From UBA10427 sp003500135 (GTDB taxonomy: Bacteria; Bacteroidota; Bacteroidia; Cytophagales; Cyclobacteriaceae), in contig CAWZYQ010000023.1 of the NCBI GenBank assembly GCA_963966275.1, forward strand, positions 1 to 37,052: a stretch of DNA of 37,052 nt, in the 5' to 3' direction. The notes beneath the pieces are model-generated. The model was given only the letters and a program-made list of their open reading frames with translations, did no database searches and had not been told where the DNA came from. Positions 17,835 to 27,202 of the stretch are shown in pieces; positions within the stretch are counted from its first letter, which is position 1, and every line of letters begins with the position of its first letter. The translations under genes and the position numbers were made by a program.

Positions 17835-18434
17835 ATGAAAAAGCTACTCATTCTTTTCCTGATTTTACTATTGCCCGCCGGGATTTTCCTTTTTCTAAAA
17901 GGTTTTGGAGAAAACGAATTCGCCGTGAAAAAATATTATCAGAACTCCAGCCCTCAAATTGAAGGTTGTTCAAAATCTCTCGAAATCCCATACCGGGTGG
18001 GCAATACCTCATGGCTAGGTGGTTTTTCCGGAACGTACGACTTTAATGTCATTCATTTTGCTACTGATTCTGGGCGCTTTCCCAAAGCGAGTGTGAACAT
18101 GGCGCGCGTTTACGATACTTTTTTGGACAAGGAGAGAGTGGGTTTGTTTTCAGTTTTCCCTTCGGAAGATTCAACCGGGCAAAAGGCACTGATCAGCTAT
18201 TTGCAGCAAAGTGTGGAATGGGATACTTCGAAGTGGTATATAAAAAGTATGTCCCGGCAGGAAATAGATTCGATACAACGATGTATTTTGTTCACAGGGC
18301 TTCACGAAGAGGGCAGGGCAGACCTTGTCCTTTTGGACGAAAGCAGTACCATTAGAGGGTATTATCAAAGTGACAAAGTTTTGGAAACAGATACCCTGAT
18401 TTTAGAGTTAAAGATATTGTTGAAAGAAGAATAG
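17835..18434 (+). CDS. SCO-like (SenC family) membrane-anchored protein lacking the copper-binding cysteines
   Basis: A 199-residue protein with one N-terminal membrane anchor (about 3-21) and a periplasmic domain. SCO proteins deliver copper to, or reduce, the CuA site of subunit II through a CxxxC pair and a histidine. By eye the segment FATDSGRFPKASVNMARV (75-92) lines up with the SCO FTxCPxxCPKM region, and DESSTIRGYY (168-177) with the SCO LVDxxGRIRGYY end. Both cysteines are replaced (Asp78 and Phe82), and the expected histidine before LLD is not at its usual spacing. SCO genes commonly sit beside oxidase operons, which supports the call. It is probably a non-copper relative with a structural or chaperone role, or one that is decaying; no frameshift is seen. 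Confidence 0.6.
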   Translation: MKKLLILFLILLLPAGIFLFLKGFGENEFAVKKYYQNSSPQIEGCSKSLEIPYRVGNTSWLGGFSGTYDFNVIHFATDSGRFPKASVNMARVYDTFLDKERVGLFSVFPSEDSTGQKALISYLQQSVEWDTSKWYIKSMSRQEIDSIQRCILFTGLHEEGRADLVLLDESSTIRGYYQSDKVLETDTLILELKILLKEE

Positions 18435-18448
18435 GACTATAAATAAAA

Positions 18449-18985
18449 ATGGAACAAGCACTGGGGAAAAAGAACTATACTGCATGGATAATCGTGTTAT
18501 CAATCGCGATTCCGGTGGTGGTCGCAATTTTATTGTTCTCTCCCGCCAAGTTTGATGCTGATGCTGCGTGGGCCAAACAACTACCTCATATCAACGCCGT
18601 TATTAATTCACTAACTGCAGTATTTTTAGTTATTGGAGTCTATTTCATAAAGAAAGGGGACAAAAAGGCACATCAGCGCATGATGACCTCAGCTTTCATA
18701 TTAGGCAGTTTGTTTTTAGTGTCATATGTGATTTACCACGCCACAATTCCATCAACAAAATTCGGGGGTGAGGGCGCCATTAGATATGTTTATTATTTTT
18801 TCCTGCTATCACATATCTTACTGGCAATAGTAGTTGTGCCATTTGTGTTGTTTGCATTTTATTATGCCCTAACAAGTAAATTTGATAAACATAAGAAAGT
18901 AGTTAAATATACTTTTCCGATTTGGTTATATGTGTCTATAACAGGCGTGATCGTTTATTGGATGATTGCACCTTTTTATCAGTAA
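18449..18985 (+). CDS. DUF420 membrane protein, probable cytochrome oxidase assembly factor
   Basis: A 178-residue protein with five membrane segments and conserved histidines in HINAVINSL (about residue 46), KKAHQRMM, YHATIPS and LSHILLA. This is the DUF420 family (COG2322). Its Gram-positive members YozB/CtaM are needed for haem A-containing oxidase activity. It lies 14 nt after the SCO-like gene and close to the oxidase operon, which fits a role in oxidase maturation. Its exact biochemistry is not visible in the sequence. Confidence 0.85.
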   Translation: MEQALGKKNYTAWIIVLSIAIPVVVAILLFSPAKFDADAAWAKQLPHINAVINSLTAVFLVIGVYFIKKGDKKAHQRMMTSAFILGSLFLVSYVIYHATIPSTKFGGEGAIRYVYYFFLLSHILLAIVVVPFVLFAFYYALTSKFDKHKKVVKYTFPIWLYVSITGVIVYWMIAPFYQ

Positions 18986-19012
18986 GTACGTAATTTGTAT
19001 ATTAGAAGCGAA

Positions 19013-19020
19013 AAGGGAGG
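19013..19020 (+). promoter_or_regulatory. Shine-Dalgarno sequence deciding the start of the small CxxC protein
   Basis: AAGGGAGG lies 4 nt before the ATG at 19025. Most genes in this window lack such a sequence. It favours this ATG over an in-frame TTG at 18995. Confidence 0.6.
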
Positions 19021-19024
19021 CGTA

Positions 19025-19312
19025 ATGCGTTGGATGTACAGAGGAATATTGACCGTTGTTTTATTATTATTTCATGTCGCGGCATGGGCGCAATGTGCTA
19101 TGTGCAGGGCGACGCTTGAAAATAATGTAAGTGAAGGGGATATTGGTATAGCTGCCAAACTAAATGTAGGTATTCTATATCTGTTTGCAATGCCCTATCT
19201 GCTGGCAGTGGTCATCGGTTTTCTTTGGTATCGACAAAGTAAGCGCAATGCCCAAAAACTGGCAATGGCTGAACGAATTAAAAACCGGATACAGTCCATA
19301 CATGCCAGGTAG
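19025..19312 (+). CDS. Small CxxC membrane protein next to the oxidase locus
   Basis: A 95-residue protein with a signal peptide or first membrane helix (residues about 5-22) ending in AWAQ. The motif CAMCRATLENN follows immediately. A second membrane segment is at about 46-64 and the tail is basic. If the signal is cleaved after AWA, Gln-Cys would lie at the mature N-terminus on the outer face. The CxxC could bind copper or act as a thiol pair. I do not recognise a named family, though its place beside DUF420 and SCO-like genes suggests oxidase maturation. The start was chosen from the ribosome binding site. Confidence 0.75.
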   Translation: MRWMYRGILTVVLLLFHVAAWAQCAMCRATLENNVSEGDIGIAAKLNVGILYLFAMPYLLAVVIGFLWYRQSKRNAQKLAMAERIKNRIQSIHAR

Positions 19313-19333
19313 TCGCAATACAAAACGTACCAG

Positions 19334-22300
19334 GTGTCCAAAAGAAATTTTTTATTAGCCGGCATACTCGTAACAGGCCTGTTTTTCACGCCATATGCCG
19401 TCCAGTTTTTTGTTCATAAATACTTTGCGCAGGATCAGCGTACTACTGAATATGTTACAAACCGAATTTCCGGACTGATACAGCAATGTGAACGTGAAAA
19501 TGAAGCATTGCTCAATATGGAAGACTTCAGTCTGTCAAAGCTTCGGTCACAATCAAAAAGGTGGTCGTTTGATAAGATTGTCTATGAAGGTTCCCTGCCG
19601 GTTTACTGGACCTCCCGTGATGTTCTACCAGGTTACCGGACAGTAAAAGGAGCAAAACATACTTTCTATTATGAAACGAGCTCCTGGAAATTTATTTTGG
19701 TCATCAACAGATCACAAACTGATGAAAATGAGCTATCAGTAGTCAGTGTAATTCCCCTTTCATTTGAGCCTCCTATTATAAATGAATTCATCAAGCCCGA
19801 ATTCAACAAACAAATTTTCGATTTCTCTCTTTTCGACATAAAGAAGGAGCAGCAAGAAAACTACCAGGCGATATTGTATAATGATGAACCACTTTTTTAC
19901 ATTTATTTTAATCAGGGTTATCATGTACGGCCGGTATGGGTCAATGGGCTCTATATTGCCTTAACGATTTGTTTTTTAGCAGGATTGATATGGTACTTCA
20001 GGAACACAACACTGCATTTTATCCGCTCTAAAAAGTCAGGTTTAGCGCTGCTTTGGCTGGCGGGTTTATTGGGCCTTTCAAGGTTTGCCATGATTACTAT
20101 GGGGTTCCCTGGCGAATATCTTCCCTGGAGCTTATTTGATGCCAAAATATATGCTTCCTCCGATTTAAATCCGTCACTGGGCGACTTGCTCATTAACATA
20201 ACCGTTGGAATGATCTATCTGGTGGTGTTAAACCGGTACCTGAGCTCCTTTTTGAACAGGTCCAAATGGATGAACAGGATCAGCAATGACATTGCAGGAT
20301 GGTCCATGATTTTATTGTCATTCGGGTCATCCTGGCTTTTCTGGCAAATATTCTATGCGCTTAATCAGCACTCGAGCTGGTCGTATGACATATTCGATCT
20401 GTATGACATAAACTATCTGAAAGTGATCGGCCTATTGATCGTATTGATCATGTCGGCCATTTATTTTATTGTCAATCACATTTTGGTACGCATGCTGTTA
20501 TTGCGTAAAATGCGTTTTAGTTTTATCGTTTCCAGTATAGTTTTGTCCGTCCTGGTCATTATTTCGCTCATAGCACAAAACGAATTGACCTGGATCTGGC
20601 TCATTCACTATTGCTTTTTGATCCTTATTTTATACTTGAAACTGCCCCAGAAAACCACGGTAATTCAATATTCCACATTTTTCTATTTTATCATTACAGC
20701 GCTTACATGTGCCTCTTTTACTTATGTGGTACTCACACAATTCAAACTAAACAAGCTGGATACCAAATTATCGCGAATGGCGGACCAGCTGATGGTCGAC
20801 AATGACTTTTATGCAGAATACCTGATCGAGGAGTCGGCAGCAAGGATATCTAACGATGTTTTCATACAAAACAGGATGTTTAGTCCATATGCGGGTAAGG
20901 ACATTATCATTGAAAAAGTGAAACGAGTTTACCTGGGGCCATATTTTGAAAGATACGATATCAGCATTGTATTGTACAATGCCAATGGTATTCCGTATTT
21001 GGAAAGAAACGCCCCACTGTCAGTTGAGGAGGTGAAAGAAATATTTGATCCCTACCGGATAAACGAAGAAGGCCTATATTTTATTAACAGCGATCAGATA
21101 AATGTGCCTAAACGATATCTCAAGATAATTGAGATCAAAAGGTATAAACAGACCGCCGGTTACATTTTGCTCGACCTGAGACAAAAGAAGGTCATTCCTA
21201 ATACCTTGTATCCGCTTTTATTGGCCGACGCTCGCTTTCCGCTTTTAATGGAGCAAACCGAATATGCCTATGGTGTTTTTAGCAATGGGATTATGGTGAG
21301 CAGCTTTGGCCCGCTCAGCTACACCAACATTTACGAATATGCTGCTGACCGCGACTTTTTCAACAAAAACTCGTGGTCATCCGACGGATATGATCATCAT
21401 GCATTTGGCGATGAGGAAAGGAGGATCATTATTTCGGTAAAGAAAGGCCAGGAAGGTCAGGATATTTCAAATCTCAGCTTTTACTTTTTGTGGTTCAGCC
21501 TCGGTATATTGGTGGTTATTACTTTTTATTTGGCGCTTGGTTATCGAAAGGGGCGTCAAAACAACCTATCCACCAGAATTCAGATCTACCTCAATTTGGC
21601 TTTCTTCATTCCCCTAGCCATAATAACAATTTCCAGCATCAGCCTGATCAGCAAAATTTACCGTGAAAACCTGGAGAAAGAATACATTGAAAAAACCTTT
21701 GGTTTACACGATAAAATATCCGATGCTTTAAGTATACCAATATCGGAAGATATGGAGCAGGAATATATATCTAACGAACTGGTGAAAATGGCACGGTTCG
21801 CTGAAACTGACATTAATATGTTCAGTATGTCGGGCAAGCTAATTGCCACCAGCCAGCAGGCGATTTTTCAGTCCGACTTTATTTCAGATTTCATTGCTCC
21901 GGAAGCCTTATATCACATTCGGGATCAGCAGGCCAGGTACATCATCCTGGAAGAGTCGATCGGTAAGCTGTCCTTTAAAAATATTTACATGGGCATCAAA
22001 TCTTTCGAAACAGGCAATATTGTAGCTATTATCAGTATTCCGTTCTTTAAGGCGGAAGAAGAGCTCAGCCGGCAGGTCATCAATATCCTGACCCGTGAAC
22101 TGAATATCTTTACTTCACTGTTTTTAGTATTGTTCTTTATCTCCTACTTTCTTTCACGGGCATTGACATCGCCGCTGAGGCTGATCGGTGACAAAATGAG
22201 GAAGCTTTCTTTCTCCAGTGCCAATGAACCAATCGATTGGAAAAGTGACGATGAAATAGGTAAGCTGATCATGACCTATAATTCCATGTTACGCAATCTG

Positions 22301-23002
22301 GAAGATAGCCGAAAGGCCCTGGCCAAGAGCGAAAAAGAATCAGCCTGGCGTGAAATGGCTCGGCAGGTAGCACATGAGATCAAGAATCCACTTACACCCA
22401 TGAAGCTGACATTACAGCACCTACAACGTATTGTAATGGACCGTGAAGGCAGCGATAACCTAAAGGAACAGATCAATGCCTTGCTTCAGCAGGTCGATAC
22501 GCTCAGCGATATTGCCAGTTCATTTTCTGCATTTGCCAAAATGCCGGCGCCGGTTACCGACAGCTTCGACTTCAAAGCTATGCTGGATGCTACGGTAACG
22601 ACATACCGCAAAAATGAAATCGGACAAGTGGTGTACCAATCGGAAATGGATAAGGCGATGGTCAATGGAGATGAAAAGTGGTTGAGCAGGGCCATTTCAA
22701 ATATAATAATCAATGGTCTGCAGGCAGCACAGGATAATATCCACCCACTTCTGGAAGTAAACCTCAAACACCATAATGAAAGGACGTTGCGTTTGACCAT
22801 ACGCGATAACGGTACCGGTATTCCGGAAGAGATACAGGAGAAAATATTTACCCCGAATTTTAGTACCAAGTCGAGTGGGTCCGGGTTAGGGCTGGCCATC
22901 GCCAAAAAGGCGGTAGTACATGCCGGTGGTAAGATATGGTTTGAAACCACGAAAGACCGCGGCACAGTTTTCTATATCGAATTGCCCTTGTTGCATGTTT
23001 AG
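19334..23002 (+). CDS. Large multi-membrane-segment sensor histidine kinase, NtrY-like C-terminus
   Basis: A 1222-residue sensor kinase. After an N-terminal helix (about 5-22) there is an extracytoplasmic region to about 200, then about eight membrane segments (203-466). A second outer region of about 240 residues follows, then two helices (715-737, 751-773), a third outer domain and a last helix (926-944). HAMP follows, then HisKA with phospho-acceptor His1014 in AHEIKNPLTPMK. The ATPase domain has the N-box Asn1127, DNGTGIP at 1158 and GLGLAIA at 1184. All kinase motifs are intact. The start is GTG, 21 nt after the CxxC gene; a later ATG would remove the first helix. No receiver-domain protein is in the window. 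The signal it senses is unknown; the setting suggests respiration or envelope state. Confidence 0.9.
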   Translation: MSKRNFLLAGILVTGLFFTPYAVQFFVHKYFAQDQRTTEYVTNRISGLIQQCERENEALLNMEDFSLSKLRSQSKRWSFDKIVYEGSLPVYWTSRDVLPGYRTVKGAKHTFYYETSSWKFILVINRSQTDENELSVVSVIPLSFEPPIINEFIKPEFNKQIFDFSLFDIKKEQQENYQAILYNDEPLFYIYFNQGYHVRPVWVNGLYIALTICFLAGLIWYFRNTTLHFIRSKKSGLALLWLAGLLGLSRFAMITMGFPGEYLPWSLFDAKIYASSDLNPSLGDLLINITVGMIYLVVLNRYLSSFLNRSKWMNRISNDIAGWSMILLSFGSSWLFWQIFYALNQHSSWSYDIFDLYDINYLKVIGLLIVLIMSAIYFIVNHILVRMLLLRKMRFSFIVSSIVLSVLVIISLIAQNELTWIWLIHYCFLILILYLKLPQKTTVIQYSTFFYFIITALTCASFTYVVLTQFKLNKLDTKLSRMADQLMVDNDFYAEYLIEESAARISNDVFIQNRMFSPYAGKDIIIEKVKRVYLGPYFERYDISIVLYNANGIPYLERNAPLSVEEVKEIFDPYRINEEGLYFINSDQINVPKRYLKIIEIKRYKQTAGYILLDLRQKKVIPNTLYPLLLADARFPLLMEQTEYAYGVFSNGIMVSSFGPLSYTNIYEYAADRDFFNKNSWSSDGYDHHAFGDEERRIIISVKKGQEGQDISNLSFYFLWFSLGILVVITFYLALGYRKGRQNNLSTRIQIYLNLAFFIPLAIITISSISLISKIYRENLEKEYIEKTFGLHDKISDALSIPISEDMEQEYISNELVKMARFAETDINMFSMSGKLIATSQQAIFQSDFISDFIAPEALYHIRDQQARYIILEESIGKLSFKNIYMGIKSFETGNIVAIISIPFFKAEEELSRQVINILTRELNIFTSLFLVLFFISYFLSRALTSPLRLIGDKMRKLSFSSANEPIDWKSDDEIGKLIMTYNSMLRNLEDSRKALAKSEKESAWREMARQVAHEIKNPLTPMKLTLQHLQRIVMDREGSDNLKEQINALLQQVDTLSDIASSFSAFAKMPAPVTDSFDFKAMLDATVTTYRKNEIGQVVYQSEMDKAMVNGDEKWLSRAISNIIINGLQAAQDNIHPLLEVNLKHHNERTLRLTIRDNGTGIPEEIQEKIFTPNFSTKSSGSGLGLAIAKKAVVHAGGKIWFETTKDRGTVFYIELPLLHV

Positions 23003-26000
23003 GCGCCGCCATATCCAATATGGCATCCTATTCGCGATGCTCTTATGGTCGCTATCTTCAGAAGCACAGCAAAGGTGCCGGTGGTTCAAGAATTTCGACC
23101 GCCCTTTCGTACTCGACAGCGCCACGATTATTCCTTCAAGCATATTTATCGGAAATGATCCTTTAGCAGGCATTACTTATGATGTGAATTCCGGCAATGC
23201 CATAATTGAAAAAGGGTCAAAGGATTCAGTAAAGGTATGTTATCTTCCTATCGCATATAACCTTTCAAAAGAGGTGTACAGGCGAAGTTATACCGCCTAT
23301 AAAGAAAACCAGTTAATGCAGCGATCCTTCGCCGATACTTCCGCCCAAAAAGCTTTTCTTGTTGAGCGTGAAGAGCTTTTTGGCTCTGGTCAATTATATA
23401 AAAGCGGCAGCCTCACCAGGGGCATAAGTTTCGGCAATACCCAGGATGTTTTTGTCAATTCGGCGCTGAATCTTCAACTGGAGGGCCAACTGGCAGATAA
23501 CCTCAATATCAGGGCGGCCATAACCGATCAAAATGTTCCTTTTCAACCGGAAGGAAATACCGCGCGCGTTCAGGAATTTGATAACGTTTTCATTGAAATG
23601 TACAATGATCAGCTTTCGGTAAAAGGGGGGGATATCATATTGACCAATCCCGAAACAGAGTTTTTACGCTTTCGCAAAAACGTGCAGGGCGGACTGGCAG
23701 ATGTCCAGTACAAAATCGGCAATCAAAATGCACGTACAAAAGCCGGTATTTCACTGGCAAAAGGACAGTTTGCCAGCATAGCGCTTGATGTGCAGGAAGG
23801 CGTACAGGGGCCATATCGTATTCCCATACCTGGTGGCGTTACTGCTTTTACAATCATCATGGCGGGTTCTGAGCGCGTATTTTTGGATGGCAGGCAATTG
23901 CAGAGAGGTTTTAATAATGACTATGTTATCGACTACAATCAAGCTGAGATCACCTTTACGGGCAACGTTTTGATCACACAATTTTCCAGGGTTCGGATCG
24001 ATATTGAATACTCCGACCAGCAGTTTAACCGGACGATCATTACTGCAGGACATGAACAAAATATTGGTAACAATACACTTTATGTGCACCACTACTCTGA
24101 AAAAGACAATGAGAACCAGGCATTCGGTACGGATCTCACTGCTGATGAGGCCGCCTATCTGGCCACCATTGGCGACAGCCTCGAGCTGGCCTTCACCGAT
24201 GGGGCACGCGAAGTAGAGTACAATTCAGATGAAGTGCAATACGTTATCACAGACACGTTATTTAATGGTTCTACATTTGAAATATATCGTATTGCAGAGG
24301 AAGAGCAGTCACCAGTATACCGGGTCTCATTTAATGATGTAGGGCAGGGCCAGGGGGATTATGTATTAAAAAACACCTCTGTCAGTGGAAGGGTATTTGA
24401 GTGGGTTGGTCCGGGAAACGGCCGCTATATGCCGCTCAAGCGATTGCCGGCGCCCAATAAAAAATCAATGACGACCATTGGCGCCCAAATACCGGTCAAA
24501 GCAACGGGGCATTTTTTTGGCGAGCTGGCTTTGACCGAACTCGACCTAAACCTTTTTTCAAATATAGATAATGATGATAATAGCGGGTATGCTTACAGAT
24601 TGGGCTACCGCTTGCAGGAAAAAGTGAAACTCGTGGGTGAGTACCAACTAACCGGGCATTTGACCTATGAATATGATAATGAAAATTTCTCGCCCGTAGA
24701 TCGCTTCAGGTATATTGAATTTGATCGCGACTGGAGTTATAATCCTTCACAATCACAGGATGCTACCGTTGATCAGATCGTAAATGGTAGGTTTAACCTT
24801 GAAAAAAATCCGGCAAACCTATTGAGCTATGAAATCACACGCCGTAAGCGCGGGCAATTTATTGATGGCTTCCAACACCAGGCTTATTTGAACAAAAGCT
24901 TTGGAAACCTATTGCTGAAAAGCCAGGGGTTTTTATTGAATAACAGCACCGAACAGTTTACCTCCAAATGGTATCGACTAAAGGCTGATCTGGCTTATCA
25001 AAACCCTTATATCGTTCCGGGTTACATTTTTCATTATGACGACAACCGTGTTTTTGCTCCTGAGTCCGATTCTGTTACATCCACTGCCATGAATTTTAAG
25101 GAGCACGCCTTTTATATCGAACAAGGCGACTCTGCAAAAGTCAAATACAAAGCACAGTACAGCTACCGGGATGACTTTTTGCCGCAGGAAGGGGCTCTGA
25201 GGCCCTTTACTACTGCTCAAACAGTTCAAATGAACCTGGAAAAGAGCGCTGGTAAACAACAGGTGTCCTGGAATATGTATTACCGGAAACTCGACAATCT
25301 TCTGGCCGATACAGCAGCTACTGAAGAGACCATTCAGGGACAATTAAACTGGTACGGACAATTTATCAACGGAATTCTCCGGTCTGACCTTCGATATGGT
25401 ATCGGCAATGGCCGCGAACTGCGACGCGATTTTATTTATGTAAAAGTACCGACCGGTCAGGGAACCCATACCTGGCGTGATGACAATGGAGATGGGGAGA
25501 AAGGCCTCAATGAGTTTTACCCCGCTGTGAATAGCGATGAAAAAAACTACATCCGCGTTTTTACACCTACCAATGAGTTCGTACAATCCTATGACCTTAT
25601 GTTCAATTACCGTCTGTCCTTTAAACTGCCATCAAGCTGGAAGGGCAGGGGTGGCATGCTAAAATTCCTCCATAAATTTTCGGGAAATGCGGCCTGGACG
25701 GTAAACCGCAAGATGTTGGATGACAATCTGTTTAACAGGCTATCACCTATCGAAAAAGATCTGGATGAAAAGGACCTTCTGTCACAACGCAACCTTTTAA
25801 AAGGCACCCTATACTACAACCGAAATAATCCCGACTTTGGTATGAATGCCGATTACCAGGTATCGGATTCAAAGCAATTTCTCACCAATGGATTCGAATC
25901 CAGGGGCCTTGACCAATGGTCGGCTACTATTCGGGGGGCTGTAGGTCGTACTTATTTCCTAAAATTCAGGTATCAAAATGCGATGGAAAGATCAGCGGCC

Positions 26001-26432
26001 GATTTTTTGGAAGGAAGGACCTACCGCATAAATGTAAATGAATATGTACCCGAAGTCTCGTGGCAGCCCGGCCAACGGTTTCGACTCACCACTACTTTTA
26101 ACCTAAAGCAAAAACAGTCACTCAGCGAGGAAAATCCCGGATCGGCGATGTTCAGGGAAGCACAATTGCTAATGAAATTCAATAAGCCGGGGGATCAGTC
26201 GGCCAATGTACGTTTCAGTTGGATCAATATCGATTTCGATGGACGTGCTAACTCGCCGATAGGCTACGATTTGCTCGAGGCTTTGCAACCCGGGGAAAAT
26301 GCTACCTGGCAGGTAATCTGGCAAAAGAAAGTTATTAAGGGGCTACAGGTTTCTCTACAGTATGAGGGCAGGGCTTCAAGTGATCGGCCAGTAGTACATA
26401 TTGGCAGAATGCAGGTAAGCGCCCTATTTTAA
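22995..26432 (+). CDS. Large predicted outer-membrane protein of unknown function
   Basis: I chose the start at MFRRRHIQYG, giving a signal peptide ending SEAQ and 1145 residues. The ATG overlaps the kinase stop (ATGTTTAG), indicating translational coupling. After about 120 residues comes a conserved-looking stretch with RGISFGNTQDVFVNSALN and then VPFQPEGNT. The rest is rich in alternating aromatic and polar strands ending SALF, as in beta-barrels. An EF-hand-like loop (DDNGDGEKGLNE, residues 829-840) has Asp, Asn, Asp and Glu in the calcium-binding positions. I recognise this as a large-protein type widespread in Bacteroidota but know no assigned function. It ends 9 nt from the convergent mlaF gene. 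Confidence 0.8.
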   Translation: MFRRRHIQYGILFAMLLWSLSSEAQQRCRWFKNFDRPFVLDSATIIPSSIFIGNDPLAGITYDVNSGNAIIEKGSKDSVKVCYLPIAYNLSKEVYRRSYTAYKENQLMQRSFADTSAQKAFLVEREELFGSGQLYKSGSLTRGISFGNTQDVFVNSALNLQLEGQLADNLNIRAAITDQNVPFQPEGNTARVQEFDNVFIEMYNDQLSVKGGDIILTNPETEFLRFRKNVQGGLADVQYKIGNQNARTKAGISLAKGQFASIALDVQEGVQGPYRIPIPGGVTAFTIIMAGSERVFLDGRQLQRGFNNDYVIDYNQAEITFTGNVLITQFSRVRIDIEYSDQQFNRTIITAGHEQNIGNNTLYVHHYSEKDNENQAFGTDLTADEAAYLATIGDSLELAFTDGAREVEYNSDEVQYVITDTLFNGSTFEIYRIAEEEQSPVYRVSFNDVGQGQGDYVLKNTSVSGRVFEWVGPGNGRYMPLKRLPAPNKKSMTTIGAQIPVKATGHFFGELALTELDLNLFSNIDNDDNSGYAYRLGYRLQEKVKLVGEYQLTGHLTYEYDNENFSPVDRFRYIEFDRDWSYNPSQSQDATVDQIVNGRFNLEKNPANLLSYEITRRKRGQFIDGFQHQAYLNKSFGNLLLKSQGFLLNNSTEQFTSKWYRLKADLAYQNPYIVPGYIFHYDDNRVFAPESDSVTSTAMNFKEHAFYIEQGDSAKVKYKAQYSYRDDFLPQEGALRPFTTAQTVQMNLEKSAGKQQVSWNMYYRKLDNLLADTAATEETIQGQLNWYGQFINGILRSDLRYGIGNGRELRRDFIYVKVPTGQGTHTWRDDNGDGEKGLNEFYPAVNSDEKNYIRVFTPTNEFVQSYDLMFNYRLSFKLPSSWKGRGGMLKFLHKFSGNAAWTVNRKMLDDNLFNRLSPIEKDLDEKDLLSQRNLLKGTLYYNRNNPDFGMNADYQVSDSKQFLTNGFESRGLDQWSATIRGAVGRTYFLKFRYQNAMERSAADFLEGRTYRINVNEYVPEVSWQPGQRFRLTTTFNLKQKQSLSEENPGSAMFREAQLLMKFNKPGDQSANVRFSWINIDFDGRANSPIGYDLLEALQPGENATWQVIWQKKVIKGLQVSLQYEGRASSDRPVVHIGRMQVSALF

Positions 26433-26441
26433 GAAAATGTA

Positions 26442-27197
26442 TTAACCATTTCGTTTTTTCACTGCTTCCATCAGCTTATTGGCATACATAAAGTCCTGCA
26501 ATTCGGGTATTTCGTTGTCGAGAATATTTTCATTCGAACCCTCCCAAAGTTTTTTCCCCTTGTACATAAACATTACGCGCTCCCCGATTTCCATTACCGA
26601 ATTCATATCGTGGGTGACGACAATGGTGGTAATATCAAGTTCATGGGTGATCTCATGGATCAGGTTATCGATTACAATGGCCGTTATTGGGTCGAGACCG
26701 GAGTTGGGTTCATCGCAGAACAGGTATTGCGAGTTGGCTACCAATGCGCGCGCAATGCCTACTCTTTTTTTCATACCACCACTTAATTCCGAAGGCATTT
26801 TGTTGTTGGAATTTTCTAATCCTACCCGTTTGAGAATGGAATTCACACGATCAAGCTTTTCTTCCTTGTGCATTTTAGTAAGCATATCGAGCGGGAACAT
26901 CACGTTTTCCTCCACATTTTTTGAATCAAATAGTGCAGCGCCCTGAAACAGCATGCCAATTTCCCGCCTGATTTCCCGCCTCACTTGTCTTTTTCCATGT
27001 GTAAAGTCACGATTGTCATAAAATACAGATCCTTCATCGGGCTGCACCAGCCCCACTATGCACTTGAGCAGAACACTTTTACCGGTACCACTGGACCCTA
27101 TGATCAGGTTGGTTTTTCCCTTATCAAAATATCCGCTGATATTGTGAAGTACGGTTTTACCATCGAATGACTTCTGTATGTTGTTGATCTCAATCAT
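26442..27197 (-). CDS. mlaF: MlaF-like ABC transporter ATPase for lipid transport
   Basis: A 251-residue ABC ATPase. The Walker A motif is GSSGTGKS (about 34-41), the signature LSGGMKKRVGIARAL, and the Walker B motif YLFCDEPNSGLDP. The CDEPNSGLDP form is typical of the MlaF/Ttg2A group, which powers phospholipid movement between the inner and outer membranes. It starts 5 nt after the MlaE-like permease gene on the same strand, so the two form one transporter. No MCE-domain (MlaD) gene follows. Confidence 0.9.
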   Translation of the reverse strand: MIEINNIQKSFDGKTVLHNISGYFDKGKTNLIIGSSGTGKSVLLKCIVGLVQPDEGSVFYDNRDFTHGKRQVRREIRREIGMLFQGAALFDSKNVEENVMFPLDMLTKMHKEEKLDRVNSILKRVGLENSNNKMPSELSGGMKKRVGIARALVANSQYLFCDEPNSGLDPITAIVIDNLIHEITHELDITTIVVTHDMNSVMEIGERVMFMYKGKKLWEGSNENILDNEIPELQDFMYANKLMEAVKKRNG

Positions 27198-27202
27198 GGG
27201 TT

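Noticed and set aside
22486..22965. A 159-codon minus-strand frame inside the kinase ATPase domain
   Set aside because: It is antisense to intact catalytic motifs of the histidine kinase.
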